Source of the DNA: Syngnathus acus
Lineage: Eukaryota; Chordata; Actinopteri; Syngnathiformes; Syngnathidae
Direction: 5' to 3'
Assembly (NCBI RefSeq): GCF_901709675.1
Contig: NC_051098.1
Location: 374,001-438,000, forward strand
Length of the DNA stretch: 64,000 nt
Of the stretch, positions 43,212 to 55,200 are shown in pieces; the first letter of the stretch is position 1; each line of letters begins with the position of its first letter. The translations under genes were made by a program, and so were the position numbers. Below the pieces are notes generated by a model that searched no databases, had not been told where the DNA came from, and was given only the letters and a program-made list of their open reading frames with translations.

Positions 43212-46200
43212 CAGTAGCTCACAAAAGTAAGTACACCCCTCTCATTTCTGCAATGTTTTAATTATATCTTGTCATGGAACAACACTGAAGAAATGACACT
43301 GCGACAATGTTAAGTCGTCACTGTAGAGCTTGGATAGCAAAGTAAATGTATTGTTACTTCAAAGTAACTCAAAATACAACAATGAATGTGTAAAATGCTT
43401 GCAACAAAAGTGAGTACACCCCAACTGAAAATGTCAAAAATGGACCCAAATGTCAATATTTTGTGTGGCCACCATTATTTTCCAGCACCGCCGGAACCCT
43501 TTTAGGCATGGAGTTCACCAGAGCTTCACAGGTCGCCCCTGGAATCCTCTTCCATGATGACATCACGGAGCTGGTGGATGTTGGAGACCTTGCGCTCCTC
43601 CACCTTCCATTTAAGGATGCCCCACAGGTGTTCAATAGGGTTTAGGTCTGGGCGACATGCTTGGCCAGTCCATCACCTTCACCCTCAGCTTATTTAGGAA
43701 GGCAGTGGTTGTCTTGGAGGTGTGGTTGGGTCGTAATCGTGTTGGAATACTGCTCTGCAGACCAGTTTACAGAGGGAGGGGATCATGCTCTGAATACTGA
43801 ATTCCACAGTACATGTTGGCATTCATTGTTCCCTCAATGAACTGTAGCTCCCCAGTGCCAGCAGCACTCATACAGCCCCAGACCATGACGCTCCCACCAC
43901 CATGCTTGACTGTAGGCAAGACACACTTGTTGTCATACCGTTATGATTTGTGGGTTGTTATTGTCTTGTCTTTTTTGTTGTATTGTCACTTCCTGTTTTA
44001 TTTTGATAAGTAACTCTCCTCTCGTTTCAGTTCGTGGGCCCTTCCTCTGTGCGTCAGTCTGATTGTCCTCCCTGATCCTAATTGTGTGCACCTGTGCCCT
44101 GAATCCTAATTGTGTGCACCTGTGCCCTTACGCTTCTGTGTGTATTTAGTCAGTGTCTTCCCCTTGTCTTGTGCCAGTGCGTCTTGTCTCGTCAGGAGTA
44201 CCAGCGATCACGTAAATCTAAAGATACTTTTGAGAACCTTATTCATTTTGTGAAGAAACCTTAGTAGTCTCACTTTGCTCAAAGAATTTCAGTTTTGTTT
44301 TGCCACCTTGTTTTCCCTCTTTGAGGTGTTTTTGGTTTTTGCCGGCTCAAGCCTGTCAGAATAAATTCCAATTCTTTTGGTCACTCTGCATCCGAGTCCT
44401 CTCCTTGATCCTAGCCTGACAGTACGCTGCGATACGCTCCCAGGCATCGCGGCTCACCCAACACCAGGAGCAAGTGGAGGCTCTGGGTCTTGGAGTCCAA
44501 GGGCTCGCGACGAGTCAGGAAGACAGAGGGGTGGTGGCTACTCAGGTGGGCCTGCTGAGCAAACAGATGCAGGAAGTTATCTCGCTTTTGACCGCGGCAC
44601 CCAGTCCACCAGCTGCCTTCCCTGCGGCCCGTTCTGCCATTGCTCCCATTGCTGTAGGCTCCAGACTGGCTCCTTCTGAACGCTACTCCGGGGAAACCGG
44701 GCTCAGTAGATCATTCATTACTGAGTGCGAAATGCATTTTGAGCATTTTCCAGGTGAATTCCCCACGGATCGCTCCCGGGTGGCCTTTATGATCTCTTAC
44801 CTAACGGGAAGGGCTCGGGCGTGGGCGACCGCCGAATGGGCTAGGGATTCCGCCACATGTCACTCCCTCCACGCCTTCAGCGAGGCCCTGCGTTTGGTGT
44901 TTGATCCGATCTCCTCAGATTGGGAGAAGGCTCGGGAGCTATGCCGGCTGACCCAAGAAGTGAGTCTGTTGGGGACTATGCGATCCGTTTCCGCACTCTG
45001 GCCGCGGAAAGCGGGTGGAACCCCACGGCCTTGTATGACATCTTTCTCAGGGGCCTTTCGGGCCCCATCCAAGATCAACTCATCCCCCTCGACCTCCCCA
45101 CCAACCTCGACGCTCTCATTGCCCTAGCCATTCGCACCGATAATTGCCTACAGGAATGGAAGAGGCAGCGCGTATCCAGGAACGCACCTGCGCTCCCTCA
45201 CACACCTGTGGCCATACCTTCACTCCTCGGGGTGCACCACCACACACCGAATCAGACTCAGCCATCCTCCGGGATCGAACCCATGCAGTTGGGCAGAGGA
45301 GGAAACCGAGGAGGAAAGGCAGCGCCGACGCCAGGAGGGTAGATGTTTTTATTGCGGTGCGCAAGGACATATCCTCCCCTCCTGCCCGGTGAAGAACAAC
45401 CTGATGGTGAGTAATTTTTCTACCACCAATCAGAAGGTTCGGGACCAACCCATTGGCACTATTACTCACCTAGGAAAAGACACTGACATTGGGGTGTTAA
45501 TAGACTCTGGGGCCGATGAGTTTTTGCTCGAAGATTGGGGGTCAAGTCTGAACTGTTAAACACTACCGTGAAAGCTAGGGCACTCTATGGAAAAAGCTTT
45601 TTGATATTACTCACATAACCGAGCCCATCACCCTGTTTTTTGGCAACCATCATGAGAAATTAAAATTGTATGTAGTAAACTCCCCTATGAACCCCCTTAT
45701 CCTCGGATACCCATGGTTAAAACGACACAACCCAATCAAAGACTGGAAAACTGGAGAGATAAGGGGATGGGGATTACATTGCAATCTTTCATGTCTCATA
45801 TCTATGGCCTCTAAAAGTGAATCTGACCATGTTTATGCTTCTCCACCATAGACCCAGAAACCCCAGGCCTGACCAGAGTGCCAGATTGTTATCACCAACT
45901 CGCAGATGTATTCAGTAAGGTGAAGGCCACCTCTCTACGGCCCCATCGCCCATATGATTGCGCCATTGAGCTCTTTCCCGGCTCTACCATACCCAAAGGG
46001 TGGTTTTATTCCCTTTCGGCACCCGAAAAACAGGCCCTGAATGACTATATTGATGCGTCTCTTAAAGCAGGTCTAATTAGACCATCATCGTCCCCTGCAG
46101 GGGCATGTTTATTTTTCGTAAACAAGAAAGACGGTACCCTACGCCCATGCATAGACTATAGCTTATGCACTTAATCAGATCACGATTAAGAACAGATACC

Positions 46201-49200
46201 CCCTTCCTCTCATGACAACAGTTTTTGACCAACTGCAACAAGCTCAGGTGTTTACCAAGCTAGATTCGCGCAACGCTTACCACCTAGTGCGCATACGGGA
46301 AGGGGATGAATGGAAAACGGGATTTAATACTCCCAGAGGACACTTTGAATATCTAGTGATGCCGTTTGGCCTCACCAATGCACCCGCGGTATTCCAGGCT
46401 ATGATCAATGACGTACTGGGAGATTTCTTGGATCGTTTTGTATATGTATATTTGGACAACATTCTCATCTATTCACCAGATTTAGAGACGCATAAAACTC
46501 ATGTTAAGCTGGTATTGCAACGCCTCCTCGATCACCAACTTTATGTCAAGGCCGAAAAGAGCGAGTTTCATGCCGATACTGTATCTTTCCTAGGCTTTAT
46601 CATAGCCCCTGGTAAAGTGCAGATGGACCCGGCAAAAGTAAGTGCGGTGACTAACTGGCCTACGCTTGATAGCCGCAAAAAGGTGCAGCAATCCCTCGGC
46701 TTTGCTAACTTTTATAGGCGGTTTATCAGAGGCTTCAGCGCTACAGCGGCTCCATTGCATGCTCTGACTTCCCCTAAGGTTCCATTCTGTTGGACGACGG
46801 AGGCAGAGGCGGCATTCCAGGAGCTGAAGAGACGCTTCACCTCCGCTCCCATCCTCACGCTCCCCGACCCATCCCGCCAGTTTGTGGTGGAGGTTGACTC
46901 ATCCAACCAGGGAATCGGGGCCATCCTGTCGCAGAGGGCCCAGACCGACAAAGCTCCACCCATGCGCATTCCTGTCCCGACGGCTGACGTCCTCAGAGCA
47001 GAACTACGATGTGGGGGATCGGGAGTTGTTGGCTGTCAAATTAGCCCTGGAAGAATGGAGACACTGGGTGGAGGGAGCACAGCAACCTTTCATGGTTTGG
47101 ACTGATCACAAGAATCTACAGTATATTAAGAAAGCTAAAAGACTGAACTCTCGCCAGGCTCGTTGGGCCCTGTTTCTTAATCGATTCAATTTCTCTTTGT
47201 CTTACAGACCGGGGGCCAAAAACACCAAACCAGACGCACTTTCACGCATGTTCAGTCCGGATCCTGTGGCCACGGAACCAGAACCCATTCTTCCATCTCA
47301 TTGTGTGGTTGGAGCAGTTACCTGGCCAATAGAAAATCTGGTGAAGCAAGCCAATCAAGCCAAGCAAAACAATCCGCCACCTGAGGGGTGTCCAGGAAAC
47401 AGACTATACGTTCCCCCAGCGCTGCGCCCCCAGGTGGTTCATTGGGCACACACGTCTCGGCTCGCCTGTCATCCAGGCGTACGAAGAACCATGTACGTGA
47501 TTCGGCAGCGGTTCTGGTAGCCATCCATGGAGCCGGACGTCCGAGAATACATTGAAGCCTGTTCCGTCTGTGCCAGAAATAAGAACCCGCACGGAGCCCG
47601 TGTGGGCCTGCTGCATCCCCTCCCCATTCCAACTCGACCGTGGGCCGAGATCTCTATTGACTTTGTTACAGGGCTACGTGTGTCTAAGGGAAAAACGACT
47701 ATTTTAACTGTAGTAGATAGATTCTCCAAGATGGCTCATTTCATAGCCCTGCCTAAATTACCTTCGGCCAAGCAAACAGCGGAGGTCATGATGAACCAGA
47801 ATTTTAAAATTCATGGATTCCCACGAGATATCGTCTCTGACAGAGGTCCCCAGTTCACATCTAGATTTTGGAAAGAGTTTTGCAAACTTATTGGGGCTAT
47901 CGTGAGTCTCACATCGGGTTATCACTCGGAGGCTGATGACCAGACGGAGCGCAGAAACAAACAGTTGGAAACCGGTCTTCGTTGCCTGGTGGCCCAAAAC
48001 CCCTCGTCATGGAGTAAGAATCTTACATGGGTGGAGTACGACCACAATGCCCTGCCTACCACTGCCTGTCTCCCTTCCAGTGCGTCTTTGGTTACCAGCC
48101 CCCGGTCTTCCCGGAAACTGAGCAAGAGGTGTCCGTTCCCTCGGCGCAAGCCTTGGTGCGCCGCTGTCATCGCATTTGGTCTGTGGCACGAGCCACTTTG
48201 ATCCGCCAAGGGGACAGGGTCAAGAGGATGGCAGACCGCAGGAGACGACCGGCACCAGTCTACCAGCAGGGCCAACGAGTCTGGCTGTCTACAAAGGACC
48301 TTCCCCTCCAGGTGGATTCCAGGAAGTTGGTACCTCGTTTTTTTTGGACCATTTCCCATCTCCGAGGTTGTTAACCCAGCCGCTGCGCGTCTTTGCCTGC
48401 CCAGGTCCCTTTCCGTGCATCCCACCTTTCATGTCGGTAAGATCAAACCGGCCAAGGACAGTAGTATGGTGCCAGACCCTGAACTGCCACCGGCTCCACG
48501 TACAGTAGAGGGGGGGCAGGCTTACACTGTGAAGAAACTATTGGTGGTGCGCAGGAGAGGTCGGGGCTGGCAATTTCTTGTGGACTGGGAGGGCTATGGA
48601 CTGGAGGAGCGCCAATGGGTGCCTACAAGTTTTATTTTGGATAATGATCTGTTTACTGATTTTTATGCTGACCATCCTGATGATCCTGGTCCGTCTGGGA
48701 TTCGGCCCTAGTGGGGGGGGGGGGGGGGGGTCGGGTTATGTCATACCGTTATGATTTGTGGGTTGTTATTGTCTTGTTGTTGTTTTTGTTGTTGTATTGT
48801 CACTTCCTGTTTTGTTTTGATAAGTAACTCTCCTCTCGTTTCAGTTCGTGGGCCCTTCCTCTGTGCGTCAGTCTGATTGTCCTCCCTGATCCTAATTGTG
48901 TGCACCTGTGCCCTGGATCCTAATTGTGTGCACCTGTGCCCTTACCCTTCTGTGTGTATTTAGTCAGCGTCTTCTCCTTGTCTTGTGCCAGTGCGTCTTG
49001 TCTCGTCAGGAGTACCAGCAATCACGTGAATCCAAAGATACTTTTGAGAACCTTGTTTATTTTGTGAAGAAACCTTTGTAGTCTCACTTTGCTCAGAGAA
49101 TTTCAGTTTTGTTTTGCCACCTTGTTTTCCCTCTTTGAGGTGTTTTTAGTTTTTGCCGGCTCAAGCCTGTCAGAATAAATTCCTATTTTTTTTGGTCACT

Positions 49201-52200
49201 CTGCAACCGAGTCCTCTCCTTGATCCTAGCCTGACACTTGTCTTTGTACTCTTCACCTGGTTGCTGCCACACACGCTGGACACTGTCTGCATGGCTGTCG
49301 TCAAAGGAAGCTCGCAAAAGGTTTGCTGAAGACAAGCAGACTAAGGATATGGGTTAATGGAACCATGTCCTGTGGTCTGATGAGACCAACATAAACATAT
49401 TTGGTTCAGATGGTGTCCAGTGTGTGTAGTGGCAACCAGGTGAAGAGTACAAAGACAAGTGTGTCTTGCTTACAGTCAAGCATGGTGGTGGGAGCGTCAT
49501 GGTCTGGGGGTCATCATGGAAGAGTGGAAGAGGATTCCAGTGGCGACCTGTGAAGCTCTGGTGAACTCCATGCCTAAAAGGGTTATGGAGGTGCTGGAAA
49601 ATAATGGTGGCTACACAAAATATTAACATTTGGGTCGAATTTTGACATTTTCAGTTGGGGTGTACTCACTTTTGTTGCCAGCATTTTACACATTCATTGT
49701 TGTATTTTGAGTTACTTTGAAGTAACAATACATTTAGTCAAAAAGTGTACTCACTTTTGTTGCCAACATTTTACACATTTATTGTTGTATTTTGAGTTAG
49801 TTTGAAGTAACAATACATTTACTTTGCTATCCAAGCTCGACAGTGACTACTTAACATTGTCTCAAAGTGTCTTAATTTGGAGTGGCAACAGGCTGTGAGA
49901 AGCAGAGGTACAACTAATGCAGGAGATCCGTGGATTTTGAATTGCTGTATTGAGTCAGCTTCATATTTTTAAGTGTTTGTATATTGCTTTTTTGAATAAT
50001 GCACTTGGCCTAATTAGTTTGCTGGTATGCTTGACTAATTTTGTTTTAAATTTCATTTATCAAGTACACTTCATGAATGAGAATGTGTTTTTTTACATGT
50101 TATCTTCGTGTATTCAACTTTGTGTGTGCGTGCGTGCGTGCGTGCCTGTGTGCTGTCCATGCATAAAAATGTTAAGCCATCTTACCTATACCACCAAATG
50201 GGAGTGAAATTAGTGTGTAGTGCATCATAACATCATTAACAGTCACTCCTCCACTTGTCGTCTCTTTGATCATCTTTTTAGTGACCTTAAATAAAACAAA
50301 GATATCAGACATTAAAAATTAAAGAAAAAGAAATAAAGTGTCCCGTTAAAAACTACTATATTAATTTTCCCTCTGGTCCACAAGGCAAAGTAGAGCACCA
50401 AATAAACTAGTATTGGCTCATGAGTGAACGATTCGTTCAAAAGAACGAATCTTTTCAGTGAACGAATCACTTCTTGAAGTGACTGCATTTCCCGTTCATG
50501 GCGACAACGGGTCAGTGAGAGTGATTTGCCTTCCCGTTCATTGCGAGAACGGATCAGTGAGGAACGAGTCAGTGAGCGAGTGATTTGCCTTTCCCGTTCA
50601 TCGCGAGAATGGATCAGTGAGGAACGAGTCAGTGAGCAGAGGCGCTTCGGGGAGTTCAATTTAAAAGACTCTCTGCGCTGTGAGTTGAAGCAGCGTGTTC
50701 GGCGCCTGGATGAGCCTCTCCATTGCCTCGCCCATGAGATCGAGAGCCTGGGTCAGCGCAGGTATGCTGGCATGCCGGTTGGAGTCCAAAATGAACTGGT
50801 ACGTGATCAGTTTATCCAAGCTCTCAGACCGGATGAGCTGCGCCTGCACGTCCAGTTAGCCCATCCGACAGCGCTGGGAGAGGCGCTGGCCCTCGCCATG
50901 GAAAGGTAGATTGCAGTGAAGGGGGCACTTTTTAAATTTCGTTGTACATGTGACAATGACAATAAAGATCTATTCTATTCTACAATCTGCTCCGTTTCGG
51001 CAACGTCGTTGTCGGAAGGTGTGTGTGATAAATAGCACAGCATGAGGAAGGAAGCAGTCGGCGTGCACGCCCCGCAGTCTGCTGGGGTTGCGGGCAGTCT
51101 GGTCATCTGCTGCGTTGCCGCCCGAAGATGACAAACCAGCAGGGAAATGGGAAGGGGTCTGTTCCATCTGGGAGAAGAACTGCGATGGGCTGGATGTCGA
51201 GCAGCGGGAGCAGTTGTGGCAGGTGCTGTGGGACTTTGAGTAAATCTTTGCCCTCAGTGAGAATGAGGTGGGCCTCACTCACTTGGTGGAGCACCACATC
51301 GACACCGGGGACGCGCAACTGGTCAAGGTGCGTCCCCGACGCTTGCCTCTGGTCCAGCAGGAGGCTGCAGATCAGGAGGTCCGCGCCATGCTCGAGGAAA
51401 CAATTATAAAGCCATCCGACAGTCCGTGGGCGTCTGGCGTGGTCATGGTGCCCAGAAAGAAGAGTGCCAGACCACGTTTCTGTGTGGACTACAGGCCACT
51501 TAATAAAGTGACGAGGAAGGACTGCTACCCACTTCCGCGGATAGATGAGACATTGGATTTGGTCTCAGGGTCTGCCTGGTTCTCATCGCTCAACTTGCAC
51601 AGTGGCTACTGGCAGGTCCCGCTCACCGCTGAGTCCAGACCTAAAACGGCATTCTGTACCACCCGTGGGCATTGGCAGCTTAAGGTCATGTGTTTTGGAC
51701 TATGCGATGCACCAGGGACATCTGAGCGATTGATGGACACCGTGCTCTCGAACATTCCAAGGCAGAAGTGCTTGGTGTATTTGGATTATGTCCCCGTCCA
51801 TGGTGGGTCCTTCCAGGCTGAACTGGATTCTCTGAGGCTGGTGCTTGGGAGAATTGCGGCAGCTGGACTGAAGCTGCATCCACAAAAGTGCCCCTGTATG
51901 CGGCAAGAGGTGGAGTTCCTGTGGCCACTGTGTGAACGGCGAAGGCATCAGCACGTCGGAGGAGAAGGTCAGTGCAATCAAAGACTGGCTAGTACCGAGA
52001 GACCAGAAGCAAATTAAAAGCTTCTTGGGGCTGGCCTCCTACTACAGACGGTTCGTGAAAGGATTTTCTTGCATCGGGGCGCCCATGTTCCTTCTCCTTC
52101 GAGGTGACCAATCCTTCACGTGGACGCCGGACTGTCAGGAGACGTTTTCCTGCCTAAATAGGACGCTCATCAGGGCTCCTGTTCTCGCCCCACCGGATCC

Positions 52201-55200
52201 AGCGCTGTCTTTTGTGCTGAACATAGACGCGAGTAATGTTGGCCTGGGGGGAGTGTTGTCGCAGGTGGCGCCAGTTGGTGAGAGAGTGGTGGCCGACTTC
52301 AGCCGCACCTTTAGTAAGAGTGAACGCCGCTACTGTTTCACCAGACGTGAACTGCTGGCAGTTGTTTTGGCGGCGCGTCACCTCAAATATTACCTGTGTG
52401 GCGTGCCATTCACCATCAGGACTGACCACGCTGCCCTGCAGTGATTAATGTCATTCAAGGAACCTGAGGGTCAAGTGGCACGGTGGCCGGAGGAGCTGCA
52501 GGCATTCCACTTCACTGTGGTGCATCGGGCCGGGGCCGGCACGCCAACGCCGATGCCCTTTCCCGATGACCGTGTGCTGTTGACGCCTGCACCTACTGCG
52601 GGATGTCAAGGAGTTGGAGCTGTCTTCCGAGGACGCTGCTGCTGGACCATCGTGCTGCACCTTGGAAGCTGTGGATGCTGCAGAGTGGGCTGTCAAGCAG
52701 GAGGGGGACCATGATCTCAACCCAGTGCGCCAGTGGGTCCAGAGTGGCAGGAGGCCACCCTGGGAGGATGTGATGGGACTCTCCGTTGCTACCAAGGACC
52801 TGTGGAGCAAGTTCTCGGTGCTGTGCCGAAGGATGGCGTGCTTCAGCATGCGTGGAAGGAACCAGCCACCGGTGGCTGGCCGGAAGAGAGGTGGCAGGTG
52901 GTGGTGCTCGGAGCTCTCCGAGAAGCGGTGCTGAGGTCCTGCCACGGGGTCACCGGTTCGGGACACTTTGGCAGCGCGAAGACTCTCCGACGGCTGCAGC
53001 AAGGGTTCTACTGGGGTCAGCATCGTCAAGACGTGGAGGACTTCTGCCGGCGTTGTGATGAGTGTGCAGCCTACAAGGCCTCAGGACCAGTCGCACGCAC
53101 CGCTTCAGCAACAGAAGGTTGGGGCGCCCATGGAAAGGGTTGCTGTGGACATCATGGGTCCCTTTCCCGTGACGGACAGAGGGAACCGTTATGTGCTGTG
53201 TGCGATGGATTATGTCACCAAGTAGCCAGAGGCGTACGCACTTCCAGATCAGGAGGCGGAGACGGTGGCTGATGCGCTGCTGGAGGGCATGTTCTGACGG
53301 TTTGGAACTGCTGACATTCTCCACAGCGACCAAGGCCGAAATTTCGACTCCGATGTTTTCGCTGCGCTTTGTGAGCGCCTGGACATGCAGAAGACACGCA
53401 CCACACCTTTGCATCCGCAGAGTGATGGTCTTGTGGAACGGTTTAACCGCACCATGCAGCAACAGCTTGCCATCCTCACCTCCAATCACCAACGTGACTG
53501 GGACCGACACATTCCGCCGGCGGAATTGGTGTTCGGGAGGCCACCTGGTGACTGTGAGGACCAACCGGGGCTGGAGTATGCCCGGAGACTGAAGGATTGA
53601 CTGGAGGCGGCGCATGCATTTGCCCGGGACCAGCTGGAGAAAGCCGGTGTGCGCCAGAAGTGGAACTACGACGTGCGGAGCAAGGTGCGGAACTTCCAGA
53701 TCGATGAGCTAGACGAAGGGACGCTGCCCCAAGTTGGACAGCCATTGGAATGGCCCATGCAGGGTGCTTGAGCGGGTGGGGGAGGTGGTCTACTGAGTGG
53801 CGGTTCCCCCTAGGGGCAGAAGGGTTGCCCTGCACCGAGACAGGTTGGCTCATTTCTCGCGCTCATCGTTTTCTCGCTTATCGTTTTTTGCGCCTACCAT
53901 TTTTCATGCTTACCGCTTTTCACGCTTACCGTTTTCTTGCTCACTGCTTTTTGCACCTACCATTTTTCGCGCTTACCATTTTTCACGCTTACCGTTTTTT
54001 GCACTTACCGTTTTTCGCACTCACTGTTTTTCGCACTTATCGTTTTTTGCACTTACTGTTTTCCACAAGCATTCCACGAGTATTTATTCAGCTTCTTCGC
54101 CTTCACACAATTTCTCCAGCGAAGGCCTTCACACTTATGTTATTCTACACAAGGGGTGTCCAAACTTTTTGCAAGGAGGGCCATATTTAGTAACGTGAAG
54201 GGGCCCAGGGGCCAATATCTCCCGGGGGGGTGCTAGTGGGACGTCCGGCGCTGCGCGTTCCCTTCTCTTTCGGGGGGGGGTGCTAGAGGGACGTCCAGCG
54301 CTGCGCGTTCCCTTCTCTTCCGGGGGGTGGGGTGCTAGTGGGACGTCAAACGCTGCGCGTTACCTTCTCTTCCGGGGGAGGGGGGGGGGGGGAAATCGGA
54401 CGTCAAGCGCAGCGCGTTCGCTTCTCTCCCGGGGGGGGGAGGCGGCTAGTGTGACGTCAAATCAAACGCTGCGCGTTCGCTTCTCTTCCGGGGGGGGGGC
54501 TAATCGGACGTCAAGCGCTTTGTGTGGCGGGCTCCATCTAGTGTGGAAACTGAGAAGTGCTCAAGCTGTTGTGCGGGCCACATTCAATTATGGTTTCAGA
54601 ATTTGCTGCGGGCCAATAAAAACTGGACCGCGGGCCGCAGTTGGCCCGCGGGCCGTAGTTTGGACACCCCTATTCTACACCATTCACTTCATTATTAGTG
54701 TGAAGGCGAGGCCTTTTCGCAAAATTCACAAATTTTCAGCCAAATTTCCCCATTCATTCTTAATGGCACATTCAATATTTCACATTTACATCATTCCCGT
54801 TTGAAATTCACATCATTCAACTCATTCAAATCACATTGGGGAGGATTTTCAACATTCCCAAGATTGCCACTTTTAACAAATTTCACAATTTCACAAAATT
54901 TGCACATAATTTTGCAACATTTCCTTTTCCCCTTATAATTTCTACATTTTTCAACCGATTCAAGCCATTCCAACTTCAAACTGTTCATCCAATGCATACT
55001 TATTCCAAAACCTCCCATGATTAAAAAAATTAACATTTTCACTTTTAGAATTCTCGCAAAATTCTGCAAAATTTAATTATTTACTTTAAGCTAGCCGCGA
55101 TCGTCCCTGGCCCCACTCCCACTGCTGCGGCGCGTGGTGGCTCTTGCGGTTATGTTCCCGAGTTGCCGCCGATTGCGGTTATGTTCCCGAGTTGCCGCCG

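Larger units (their letters stand above)
43931..49236 (+). mobile_element. Ty3/gypsy chromovirus with both LTRs
   Basis: The LTRs at 43931-44421 and 48739-49236 begin TGTCATACCGTTATGATTTG and end CTAGCCTGACA. They are flanked by CTTGT on both sides (43926-43930 and 49237-49241), a perfect 5-bp duplication in a Tc1 element. The interior runs gag, CCHC knuckle, protease, RT, RNase H, integrase and chromodomain in the Ty3/gypsy order. The LTRs differ by a handful of substitutions and small indels, so it is fairly young. Several frameshifts, stops and active-site changes make it inactive. It lies opposite to ALDH3 in its last intron. Confidence 0.92.
50641..53850 (+). mobile_element. Ty3/gypsy retrotransposon (gypsy-3), degenerate, no LTRs seen
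   Basis: It has a gag fragment, RT, RNase H and integrase in order on the plus strand. Codon use is GC-rich compared with the surrounding introns. It lies in the penultimate ALDH3 intron, antisense to the gene. Confidence 0.85.

Noticed and set aside
43028-43261. YLSIYLSI frame
   Set aside because: (CTAT)n microsatellite.
44860-45469. Long minus-strand frames in the chromovirus
   Set aside because: Shadows of the GC-rich gag and pol frames on the plus strand.
53750-54236. FRAYRF/FALTVF-rich frames of 99-146 codons
   Set aside because: Translation of a 15-bp minisatellite.
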